DNA of 64,000 nt, taken from NCBI GenBank assembly GCA_029224185.1, contig CM055191.1, positions 25,737,805 to 25,801,804 on the forward strand. Direction: 5' to 3'. The DNA comes from Karalla daura. Its lineage: Eukaryota; Chordata; Actinopteri; Chaetodontiformes; Leiognathidae. Below the pieces are notes generated by a model. It saw nothing but the letters and a program-made list of their open reading frames with translations. It had not been told where the DNA came from and did not search any database. The translations under genes and the position numbers were made by a program. Below, one piece after another: positions 23,889 to 35,451 of this stretch. The first letter of the stretch is position 1, and every line of letters starts with the position of its first letter.

Positions 23889-26201
23889 GTTTATCACTTG
23901 GCCAATTTGGCTTTTTCCCATAAGAATGAATGGGAAAAACAGAACTCCACAAACAAACATTCGCAACTTTGCCATTCTTTGACTTTGAAACTTCATTTTC
24001 ATTTCAAAAATTGAAGAATCTTGTGGCTTGTTTGTGTAGCGAGTTGCACGCTGATAGGTTGTATGGTTTGTCAGCAGCACCTCTTCTCGACGACCATGTG
24101 CCCAGGTACCTGCTCCAATGACTCCTCTGCTGACATGGTCATACAAAGTGATGAGGCGTCCAGCTTCAATGCACCCCAGCATATGGCACAGGCCCTGGGA
24201 GACTCCCAGAGTTTGAAAGGGCCCCCTCAGCATTGGGCATGTCCAATCTCTTCTTAGCACCGGGCCGACATGCGGGATCGCTTAAAAATCAGCTCCCTTT
24301 TCGCTCTTTTCACGCTGCTCCCAGCCACACCCGAAGCAGCAGACAAATTCTTTTTTCCAGTTTTGTAGGAAGATTGGTGCTCTCTCATGCGGGGCAGGCC
24401 ATAAACCCGTGCGCCTTGTGAAATTTAAACGACGAGCCTCATCGTAGGCCCAGTGCAGCCTTTTCTCTCCATAAGCCCCCATTCATTGTCCCACCACTGC
24501 CATCAATGTTAAACGTTACACTACTCCTCGCGACTGTGGCCACAGTTCTCATAGTACACACACCAAATCGTGTCAGGGCGTTCTGGAAACTGTCCCCTAC
24601 GGCGTGACAGTGAGCTCATATTCCAGATAGGTGAAAGCGCAGTCTCCATAGAGCCAAATGTTTATCACTTGGCCAATTTGGCTTTTTCCCATAAGAATGA
24701 ATGGGAAAAACAGAACTCCACAAACAAACATTCGCAACTTTGCCATTCTTTGACTTTGAAACTTCATTTTCATTTCAAAAATTGAAGAATCTTGTGGCTT
24801 GTTTGTGTAGCGAGTTGCACGCTGATAGGTTGTATGGTTTTTCAGCAGCACCTCTTCTCGACGACCATGTGCCCAGGTACCTGCTCCAATGTCTCCTCTG
24901 CTGACATGGTCATACAAAGTGATGAGGCGTCCAGCTTCAATGCACCCCAGCATATGGCACAGGCCCTGGGAGACTCCCAGAGTTTGAAAGGGCCCCCTCA
25001 GCATTGGGCATGTCCAATCTCTTCTTAGCACCGGGCCGACATGCGGGATCGCTTAAAAATCAGCTCTCGTTTTGCTCTTTTCACGCTGCTCCCAGCCACA
25101 CCCGAAGCAGCAGACAAATTATTTTTTCCAGTTTTGTAGGAAGATTGGTGCTCTCTCATGCGGGGCAGGCCATAAACCCGTGCGCCTTGTGAAATTTAAA
25201 CGACGAGCCTCATCGTAGGCCCAGTGCAGCCTTTTCTCTCCATAAGCCCCCATTCATTGTCCCACCACAGCCATCAATGTTAAACGTTACACTACTCCTC
25301 GCGACTGTGGCCACAGTTCTCATAGTACACACACCAAATCGTGTCAGGGCGTTCTGGAGACTGTCCCCTACGGCGTGACAGTGAGCTCATATTCCAGATA
25401 GGTGAAAGCGCAGTCTCCATAGAGCCAAATGTTTATCACTTGGCCAATTTGGCTTTTTCCCATAAGAATGAATGGGAAAAACAGAACTCCACAAACAAAC
25501 ATTCACAACTTTGCCATTCTTTGACTTTGAAACTTCATTTTCATTTCAAAAATTGAAGAATCTTGTGGCTTGTTTGTGTAGCGAGTTGCACGCTGATAGG
25601 TTGTATGGTTTTTCAGCAGCACCTCTTCTCGACGACCATGTGCCCAGGTACCTGCTCCAATGTCTCCTCTGCTGACATGGTCATACAAAGTGATGAGGCG
25701 TCCAGCTTCAATGCACCCCAGCATATGGCACAGGCCCTGGGAGACTCCCAGAGTTTGAAAGGGCCCCCTCAGCATTGGGCATGTCCAATCTCTTCTTAGC
25801 ACCGGGCCGACATGCGGGATCGCTTAAAAATCAGCTCTCGTTTTGCTCTTTTCACGCTGCTCCCAGCCACACCCGAAGCAGCAGACAAATTCTTTTTTCC
25901 AGTTTTGTAGGAAGATTGGTGCTCTCTCATGCGGGGCAGGCCATAAACCCGTGCGCCTTGTGAAATTTAAACGACGAGCCTCATCGTAGGCCCAGTGCAG
26001 CCTTTTCTCTCCATAAGCCCCCATTCATTGTCCCACCACTGCCATCAATGTTAAACGTTACACTACTCCTCGCGACTGTGGCCACAGTTCTCATAGTACA
26101 CACACCAAATCGTGTCAGGGCGTTCTGGAAACTCTCCCCTACGGCTTGACAGTTAGCTCATATTCCAGATAGGTGAAAGCGCAGTCTCCATAGAGCCAAA
26201 T
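23889..26201 (+). repeat. 4-monomer higher-order repeat, copy 2 (partial), monomers 32-34
   Basis: Monomers start at 23889, 24660 and 25431 (types CCC) and match monomers 28-30 at an offset of 3,084. The match stops between about 26,040 and 26,130: monomer 30 continues with ctggagactgtcccc and ccacagagcc, while monomer 34 switches to ctggaaactctcccc and a type B neighbour. Within the block, monomer 33 carries a rare attatttttt variant at 25121. Monomer 32 has agctccctttt near 24295 where almost all copies read agctctcgttt. The same block reappears at 42393-44705. Confidence 0.87.
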
Positions 26202-29200
26202 GTTTATCACTTGGCCAAATAGGTTCTTTCCCATAAGAATGAATGGGGAAAAGAGAACTCCACAAACAAACATTCGCAACGTTGCCATACTTTGACTTTG
26301 AAACTTCATTTTCATTTCAAAAATTGAAGAATCTTGTGGTGTGTTTGTAGAGCGAGTTGCACGCTGATAGGTTGTATGGTTTTTCAGCAGCACCTCTTCT
26401 CGACAAGCATGTGCTCAAGTTCCTGCTCCATTGTCTCCTCTGCTGACATGGTCATACAAAGTGATGAGGCGTCCACCTTCAATGCACCCCAGCAGATGGC
26501 ACAGGCCCTGGGAGACTCCCAGAGTTTGAAAGGGCCCCCTCAGCATTGGGCATGTCCAATCTCTTCTTAGCACCGGGCCGACATGCGGGATCGCTTAAAA
26601 ATCAGCTCTCGTTTCGCTCTTTTCACGCTGCTCCCAGCCACACCCGAAGCAGCAGACAAATTCTTTTTTCCAGTTTTGTAGGAACATTGGTGCTCTCTCA
26701 TGCGGGTTAGGCCATAAACCCGTGCGCCTTGTGAAATTTAAACGACGAGCCTCATTGTAGGCCCAGTGCAGCCTTTTCTCTGCATGAGCCCCCATTCATT
26801 GTCCCACCACTGCCATCAATGCTAAACGCTACACTACTCGCGACTGTGGCCACAGTTCTCATACTACACACACCAAATCGTGTCAGGGCGTTCTGGAGAC
26901 TGTCCCCTACGGCGTGACAGTGAGCTCATATTCCAGATAGGTGAAAGCGCAGTCTCCATAGAGCCAAATGTTTATCACTTGGCCAATTCGGCTCGTTCCC
27001 ATAAGAATGAATGGGAAAAACAGAACTCCACAAACAAACATTCGCAACGTTGCCATACTTTGGCTTTGAAACTTCATTTTCATTTCAAAAATTGAAGAAT
27101 CTTGTGGTGTGTTTGTAGAGCGAGTTGCACGCTGATAGTTTGTATGGTTTTTCAGCAGCACCTCTTCTCGACGACCATGTGCTCAGGTACCTGCTCCAAT
27201 GTCTCCTCTGCTGACATGGTAATACAAAGTGATGAGGCGTCCAGCTTCAATGCACCCCAGCAGATGGCACAGGCCCTGGGAGACTCCCAGAGTTTGAAAG
27301 GGCCCCCTCAGCATTGGGCATGTCCAATCTCTTCTTAGCACCGGGCCGACATGCGGGATCGCTTAAAAATCAGCTCTCGTTTCGCTCTTTTCACGCTGCT
27401 CCCTGCCACACCCGAAGCAGCAGACAAATTCTTTTTTCCAGTTTTGTAGGAACATTGGTGCTCTCTCATGCGGGGCAGGCCATAAACCCGTGCGCCTTGT
27501 GAAATTTAAACGACGAGCCTCATCGTAGGCCCAGTGCAGCCTTTTCTCTCCATGAGCCCCCATTCATTGTCCCACCACAGCCATCAATGTTAAACGTTAC
27601 ACTACTCCTCGCGTCTGTGGCCACAGTTCTCATAGTACACACACCAAATCGTGTCAGGGCGTTCTGGAGACTGTCCCCTACGGCGTGACAGTGAGCTCAT
27701 ATTCCAGATAGGTGAAAGCGCAGTCTCCATAGAGCCAAATGTTTATCACTTGGCCAATTTGGCTTTTTCCCATAAGAATGAATGGGAAAAAAAGAACTCC
27801 ACAAACAAACATTCGCAACTTTGCCATTCTTTGACTTTGAAACTTCATTTTCATTTCAAAAATTGAAGAATCTTGTGGCTTGTTTGTGTAGCGAGTTGCA
27901 CGCTGATAGGTTGTATGGTTTTTCAGCAGCACCTCTTCTCGACGACCATGTGCCCAGGTACCCGCTCCAATGTCTCCTCTGCTGACATGGTCATACAAAG
28001 TGATGAGGCGTCCAGCTTCAATGCACCCCAGCATATGGCACAGGCCCTGGGAGACTCCCAGAGTTTGAAAGGGCCCCCTCAGCATTGGGCATGTCCAATC
28101 TCTTCTTAGCACCGGGCCGACATGCGGGATCGCTTAAAAATCAGCTCTCGTTTCGCTCTTTTCACGCTGCTCCCAGCCACACCCGAAGCAGCAGACAAAT
28201 TCTTTTTTCCAGTTTTGTAGGAAGATTGGTGCTCTCTCATGCGGGGCAGGCCATAAACCCGTGCGCCTTGTGAAATTTAAACGACGAGCCTCATCGTAGG
28301 CCCAGTGCAGCCTTTTCTCTCCATAAGCCCCCATTCATTGTCCCACCACTGCCATCAATGTTAAACGTTACACTACTCCTCGCGACTGTGGCCACAGTTC
28401 TCATAGTACACACACCAAATCGTGTCAGGGCGTTCTGGAGACTGTCCCCTACGGCTTGACAGTTAGCTCATATTCCAGATAGGTGAAAGCGCAGTCTCCA
28501 TAGAGCCAAATGTTTATCACATGGCCAAATAGGTTCTTTCCCATAAGAATGAATGGGGAAATGAGAACTCCACAAACAAACATTCGCAACGTTGCCATAC
28601 TTTGACTTTGAAACTTCATTTTCATTTCAAAAATTGAAGAATCTTGTGGTGTGTTTGTAGAGCGAGTTGCACGCTGATAGGTTGTATGGTTTTTCAGCAG
28701 CACCTCTTCTCGACAACCATGTGCTCAAGTTCCTGCTCCATTGTCTCCATCTGCTGACATGGTCATACAAAGTGATGAGGCGTCCAGCTTCAATGCACCC
28801 CAGCAGATGGCACAGGCCCTGGGAGACTCCCAGAGTTTGAAAGGGCCCCCTCAGCATTGGGCATGTCCAATCTCTTCTTAGCACCGGGCCGACATGCGGG
28901 ATCGCTTAAACATCAGCTCTCGTTTCGCTCTTTTCACGCTGCTCCCAGCCACACCCGAAGCAGCAGACAAATTCTTTTTTCCAGTTTTGTAGGAAGATTG
29001 GTGCTCTCTCGTGCGGGGCAGGCCATAAACCCGTGCGCCTTGTGAAATTTAAACGACGAGCCTCATCGTAGGCCCAGTGCAGCCTTTTCTCTCCATAAGC
29101 CCCCATTCATTGTCCCACCACTGCCATCAATGTTAAACGTTACACTACTCCTCGCGACTGTGGCCACAGTTCTCATAGTACACACACCAAATCGTGTCAG

Positions 29201-29283
29201 GGCGTTCTGGAAACTCTCCCCTACGGCTTGACAGTTAGCTCATATTCCAGATAGGTGAAAGCGCAGTCTCCATAGAGCCAAAT
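26202..29283 (+). repeat. Mixed monomers 35-38 (types BACB)
   Basis: Monomers start at 26202 (768 bp), 26970, 27741 and 28512 (772 bp). Monomer 35 is close to monomers 9 and 23 (shared ctctgcatgag and the 3-bp deletion). It has a private cgacaagcatg near 26404. Monomer 36 resembles monomers 10 and 24. Monomer 38 starts a subfamily with cacatggccaaatagg, ggggaaatgag, cttaaacatcag and ctctcgtgcgg, plus the 1-bp insertion at 28749. It recurs as monomers 47, 62, 67 and 72. I see no local tandem HOR here; the stretch reads as a junction between domains. Confidence 0.85.
28512..29283 (+). repeat. Monomer 38: first copy of the insertion-bearing catggcc subfamily (772 bp)
   Basis: An extra a at 28749 (monomer position 238) turns ctcctctgctg into ctccatctgctg. 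The same insertion is found in monomers 39, 42, 45, 47, 51, 62, 67, 72 and 76, at 29521, 31835, 34149, 35689, 38774, 47256, 51112, 54968 and 58053. It always sits on a type B 5' end and is accompanied by cgacaaccatgtgctcaag. It is absent from everything left of 28.5 kb. The insertion breaks the forward frame that is open in most other copies. Confidence 0.93.
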
Positions 29284-31597
29284 GTTTATCACTTGGCCAA
29301 ATAGGTTCTTTCCCATAAGAATGAATGGGGAAAAGAGAACTCCACAAACAAACATTCGCAACGTTGCCATACTTTGACTTTGAAACTTCATTTTCATTTC
29401 AAAAATTGAAGAATCTTGTGGTGTGTTTGTAGAGCGAGTTGCACGCTTATAGGTTGTATGGTTTTTCAGCAGCACCTCTTCTCGACAACCATGTGCTCAA
29501 GTTCCTGCTCCATTGTCTCCATCTGCTGACATGGTCATACAAAGTGATGAGGCGTCCACCTTCAATGCACCCCAGCAGATGGCACAGGCCCTGGGAGACT
29601 CCCAGAGTTTGAAAGGGCCCCCTCAGCATTGGGCATGTCCAATCTCTTCTTAGCACCGGGCCGACATGCGGGATCGCTTAAAAATCAGCTCTCGTTTCGC
29701 TCTTTTCACGCTGCTCCCAGCCACACCCGAAGCAGCAGACAAATTCTTTTTTCCAGTTTTGTAGGAACATTGGTGCTCTCTCATGCGGGTTAGGCCATAA
29801 ACCCGTGCGCCTTGTGAAATTTAAACGACGAGCCTCATCGTAGGCCCAGTGCAGCCTTTTCTCTCCATAAGCCCCCATTCATTGTCCAACCGCTGCCATC
29901 AATGTTAAACGTTACACTACTCCTCGCGACTGTGGCCACAGTTCTCATAGTACACACACCAAATCGTGTCAGGGCGTTCTGGAGACTGTCCCCTACGGCG
30001 TGACAGTGAGCTCATATTCCAGATAGGTGAAAGCGCAGTCTCCATAGAGCCAAATGTTTATCACTTGGCCAATTCGGCTCGTTCCCATAAGAATGAATGG
30101 GAAAAACAGAACTCCACAAACAAACATTCGCAACGTTGCCATACTTTGGCTTTGAAACTTCATTTTCATTTCAAAAATTGAAGAATCTTGTGGTGTGTTT
30201 GTAGAGCGAGTTGCACGCTGATAGTTTGTATGGTTTTTCAGCAGCACCTCTTCTCGACGACCATGTAATCAGGTACCTGCTCCAATGTCTCCTCTGCTGA
30301 CATGGTAATACAAAGTGATGAGGCGTCCAGCTTCAATGCACCCCAGCATATGGCACAGGCCCTGGGAGACTCCCAGAGTTTGAAAGGGCCCCCTCAGCAT
30401 TGGGCATGTCCAATCTCTTCTTAGCACCGGGCCGACATGCGGGATCGCTTAAAAATCAGCTCTCGTTTCGCTCTTTTCACGCTGCTCCCTGCCACACCCG
30501 AAGCAGCAGACAAATTCTTTTTTCCAGTTTTGTAGGAACATTGGTGCTCTCTCATGCGGGGCAGGCCATAAACCCGTGCGCCTTGTGAAATTTAAACGAC
30601 GAGCCTCATCGTAGGCCCAGTGCAGCCTTTTCTCTCCATGAGCCCCCATTCATTGTCCCACCACAGCCATCAATGTTAAACGTTACACTACTCCTCGCGT
30701 CTGTGGCCACAGTTCTCATAGTACACACACCAAATCGTGTCAGGGCGTTCTGGAGACTGTCCCCTACGGCGTGACAGTGAGCTCATATTCCAGATAGGTG
30801 AAAGCGCAGTCTCCACAGAGCCAAATGTTTATCACTTGGCCAATTTGGCTTTTTCCCATAAGAATGAATGGGAAAAAAAGAACTCCACAAACAAACATTC
30901 GCAACTTTGCCATTCTTTGACTTTGAAACTTCATTTTCATTTCAAAAATTGAAGAATCTTGTGGCTTGTTTGTGTAGCGAGTTGCACGCTGATAGGTTGT
31001 ATGGTTTTTCAGCAGCACCTCTTCTCGACGACCATGTGCCCAGGTACCTGCTCCAATGTCTCCTCTGCTGACATGGTCATACAAAGTGATGAGGCGTCCA
31101 GCTTCAATGCACCCCAGCATATGGCACAGGCCCTGGGAGACTCCCAGAGTTTGAAAGGGCCCCCTCAGCATTGGGCATGTCCAATCTCTTCTTAGCACCG
31201 GGCCGACATGCGGGATCGCTTAAAAATCATCTCTCGTTGTGCTCTTTTCACGCTGCTCCCAGCCACACCCGAAGCAGCAGACAAATTCTTTTTTCCAGTT
31301 TTGTAGGAAGATTGGTGCTCTCTCATGCGGGGCAGGCCATAAACCCGTGCGCCTTGTGAAATTTAAACGACGAGCCTCATCGTAGGCCCAGTGCAGCCTT
31401 TTCTCTCCATAAGCCCCCATTCATTGTCCCACCACTGCCATCAATGTTAAACGTTACACTACTCCTCGCGACTGTGGCCACAGTTCTCATAGTACACACA
31501 CCAAATCGTGTCAGGGCGTTCTGGAAACTCTCCCCTACGGCTTGACAGTTAGCTCATATTCCAGATAGGTGAAAGCGCAGTCTCCATAGAGCCAAAT
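29284..31597 (+). repeat. 3-monomer higher-order repeat (2,314 bp), copy 1, monomers 39-41
   Basis: Monomers start at 29284 (772 bp, with insertion), 30056 and 30827, types BAC. The next three monomers repeat them at +2,314. A marker specific to this unit is cgcttataggttg at about 29446, where other copies have cgctgatagg. Monomer 41 has the rare aaatcatctctcgttgtgctc near 31226-31242 and gggaaaaaaagaac in its hairpin region. Monomer 40 differs from its partner monomer 43 near 30264-30350 (catgtaatcagg instead of catgtgctcagg, and catatgg instead of cagatgg). Confidence 0.9.
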
Positions 31598-33911
31598 GTT
31601 TATCACTTGGCCAAATAGGTTCTTTCCCATAAGAATGAATGGGGAAAAGAGAACTCCACAAACAAACATTCGCAACGTTGCCATACTTTGACTTTGAAAC
31701 TTCATTTTCATTTCAAAAATTGAAGAATCTTGTGGTGTGTTTGTAGAGCGAGTTGCACGCTTATAGGTTGTATGGTTTTTCAGCAGCACCTCTTCTCGAC
31801 AACCATGTGCTCAAGTTCCTGCTCCATTGTCTCCATCTGCTGACATGGTCATACAAAGTGATGAGGCGTCCACCTTCAATGCACCCCAGCAGATGGCACA
31901 GGCCCTGGGAGACTCCCAGAGTTTGAAAGGGCCCCCTCAGCATTGGGCATGTCCAATCTCTTCTTAGCACCGGGCCGACATGCGGGATCGCTTAAAAATC
32001 AGCTCTCGTTTCGCTCTTTTCACGCTGCTCCCAGCCACACCCGAAGCAGCAGACAAATTCTTTTTTCCAGTTTTGTAGGAACATTGGTGCTCTCTCATGC
32101 GGGTTAGGCCATAAACCCGTGCGCCTTGTGAAATTTAAACGACGAGCCTCATCGTAGGCCCAGTGCAGCCTTTTCTCTCCATAAGCCCCCATTCATTGTC
32201 CAACCGCTGCCATCAATGTTAAACGTTACACTACTCCTCGCGACTGTGGCCACAGTTCTCATAGTACACACACCAAATCGTGTCAGGGCGTTCTGGAGAC
32301 TGTCCCCTACGGCGTGACAGTGAGCTCATATTCCAGATAGGTGAAAGCGCAGTCTCCATAGAGCCAAATGTTTATCACTTGGCCAATTCGGCTCGTTCCC
32401 ATAAGAATGAATGGGAAAAACAGAACTCCACAAACAAACATTCGCAACGTTGCCATACTTTGGCTTTGAAACTTCATTTTCATTTCAAAAATTGAAGAAT
32501 CTTGTGGTGTGTTTGTAGAGCGAGTTGCACGCTGATAGTTTGTATGGTTTTTCAGCAGCACCTCTTCTCGACGACCATGTGCTCAGGTACCTGCTCCAAT
32601 GTCTCCTCTGCTGACATGGTAATACAAAGTGATGAGGCGTCCAGCTTCAATGCACCCCAGCAGATGGCACAGGCCCTGGGAGACTCCCAGAGTTTGAAAG
32701 GGCCCCCTCAGCATTGGGCATGTCCAATCTCTTCTTAGCACCGGGCCGACATGCGGGATCGCTTAAAAATCAGCTCTCGTTTCGCTCTTTTCACGCTGCT
32801 CCCTGCCACACCCGAAGCAGCAGACAAATTCTTTTTTCCAGTTTTGTAGGAACATTGGTGCTCTCTCATGCGGGGCAGGCCATAAACCCGTGCGCCTTGT
32901 GAAATTTAAACGACGAGCCTCATCGTAGGCCCAGTGCAGCCTTTTCTCTCCATGAGCCCCCATTCATTGTCCCACCACAGCCATCAATGTTAAACGTTAC
33001 ACTACTCCTCGCGTCTGTGGCCACAGTTCTCATAGTACACACACCAAATCGTGTCAGGGCGTTCTGGAGACTGTCCCCTACGGCGTGACAGTGAGCTCAT
33101 ATTCCAGATAGGTGAAAGCGCAGTCTCCACAGAGCCAAATGTTTATCACTTGGCCAATTTGGCTTTTTCCCATAAGAATGAATGGGAAAAAAAGAACTCC
33201 ACAAACAAACATTCGCAACTTTGCCATTCTTTGACTTTGAAACTTCATTTTCATTTCAAAAATTGAAGAATCTTGTGGCTTGTTTGTGTAGCGAGTTGCA
33301 CGCTGATAGGTTGTATGGTTTTTCAGCAGCACCTCTTCTCGACGACCATGTGCCCAGGTACCTGCTCCAATGTCTCCTCTGCTGACATGGTCATACAAAG
33401 TGATGAGGCGTCCAGCTTCAATGCACCCCAGCATATGGCACAGGCCCTGGGAGACTCCCAGAGTTTGAAAGGGCCCCCTCAGCATTGGGCATGTCCAATC
33501 TCTTCTTAGCACCGGGCCGACATGCGGGATCGCTTAAAAATCATCTCTCGTTGTGCTCTTTTCACGCTGCTCCCAGCCACACCCGAAGCAGCAGACAAAT
33601 TCTTTTTTCCAGTTTTGTAGGAAGATTGGTGCTCTCTCATGCGGGGCAGGCCATAAACCCGTGCGCCTTGTGAAATTTAAACGACGAGCCTCATCGTAGG
33701 CCCAGTGCAGCCTTTTCTCTCCATAAGCCCCCATTCATTGTCCCACCACTGCCATCAATGTTAAACGTTACACTACTCCTCGCGACTGTGGCCACAGTTC
33801 TCATAGTACACACACCAAATCGTGTCAGGGCGTTCTGGAAACTCTCCCCTACGGCTTGACAGTTAGCTCATATTCCAGATAGGTGAAAGCGCAGTCTCCA
33901 TAGAGCCAAAT
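31598..33911 (+). repeat. 3-monomer higher-order repeat (2,314 bp), copy 2, monomers 42-44
   Basis: Monomers start at 31598 (772 bp), 32370 and 33141, types BAC. They repeat monomers 39-41 with all the trimer markers (cgcttatagg, catctctcgttgtgctc, gggaaaaaaag). Left of the unit, homology to monomer 38 extends back to about 29.0 kb. A third copy begins at 33912 but is cut short inside monomer 45. Confidence 0.9.
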
Positions 33912-35451
33912 GTTTATCACTTGGCCAAATAGGTTCTTTCCCATAAGAATGAATGGGGAAAAGAGAACTCCACAAACAAACATTCGCAACGTTGCCATAC
34001 TTTGACTTTGAAACTTCATTTTCATTTCAAAAATTGAAGAATCTTGTGGTGTGTTTGTAGAGCGAGTTGCACGCTTATAGGTTGTATGGTTTTTCAGCAG
34101 CACCTCTTCTCGACAACCATGTGCTCAAGTTCCTGCTCCATTGTCTCCATCTGCTGACATGGTCATACAAAGTGATGAGGCGTCCACCTTCAATGCACCC
34201 CAGCAGATGGCACAGGCCCTGGGAGACTCCCAGAGTTTGAAAGGGCCCCCTCAGCATTGGGCATGTCCAATCTCTTCTTAGCACCGGGCCGACATGCGGG
34301 ATCGCTTAAAAATCAGCTCTCGTTTCGCTCTTTTCACGCTGCTCCCAGCCACACCCGAAGCAGCAGACAAATTCTTTTTTCCAGTTTTGTAGGAACATTG
34401 GTGCTCTCTCATGCGGGTTAGGCCATAAACCCGTGCGCCTTGTGAAATTTAAACGACGAGCCTCATTGTAGGCCCAGTGCAGCCTTTTCTCTCCATGAGC
34501 CCCCATTCATTGTCCCACCACTGCCATCAATGCTAAACGCTACACTACTCGCGACTGTGGCCACAGTTCTCATAGTACACACACCAAATCGTGTCAGGGC
34601 GTTCTGGAGACTGTCCCCTACGGCGTGACAGTGAGCTCATATTCCAGATAGGTGAAAGCGCAGTCTCCATAGAGCCAAATGTTTATCACTTGGCCAATTT
34701 GGCTTTTTCCCATAAGAATGAATGGGAAAAACAGAACTCCACAAACAAACATTCGCAACGTTGCCATTCTTTGACTTTGAAACTTCATTTTCATTTCAAA
34801 AATTGAAGAATCTTGTGGCTTGTTTGTGTAGCGAGTTGCACGCTGATAGGTTGTATGGTTTTTCAGCAGCACCTCTTCTCGACGACCATGTGCCCAGGTA
34901 CCTGCTCCAATGTCTCCTCTGCTGACATGGTCATACAAAGTGATGAGGCGTCCAGCTTCAATGCACCCCAGCATATGGCACAGGCCCTGGGAGACTCCCA
35001 GAGTTTGAAAGGGCCCCCTCAGCATTGGGCATGTCCAATCTCTTCTTAGCACCGGGCCGACATGCGGGATCGCTTAAAAATCAGCTCTCGTTTTGCTCTT
35101 TTCACGCTGCTCCCAGCCACACCCGAAGCAGCAGACAAATTCTTTTTTCCAGTTTTGTAGGAAGATTGGTGCTCTCTCATGCGGGGCAGGCCATAAACCC
35201 GTGCGCCTTGTGAAATTTAAACGACGAGCCTCATCGTAGGCCCAGTGCAGCCTTTTCTCTCCATAAGCCCCCATTCATTGTCCCACCACAGCCATCAATG
35301 TTAAACGTTACACTACTCCTCGCGACTGTGGCCACAGTTCTCATAGTACACACACCAAATCGTGTCAGGGCGTTCTGGAGACTGTCCCCTACGGCGTGAC
35401 AGTGAGCTCATATTCCAGATAGGTGAAAGCGCAGTCTCCATAGAGCCAAAT
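33912..35451 (+). repeat. Chimeric monomer 45 and monomer 46 (domain junction)
   Basis: Monomer 45 (33912-34680, 769 bp) begins as a third trimer copy, with cgcttatagg and the insertion at 34149. It then switches to the haplotype of monomers 2 and 16: cattgtagg, ccatgag, tgctaaacgctac and the 3-bp deletion near 34549. It switches again, because catagtacac follows where other copies of that haplotype have catactacac. Monomer 46 (34681-35451) is type C and resembles monomers 12 and 26. Two switches inside one unit are the signature of crossover or gene conversion between HOR types. Confidence 0.85.
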
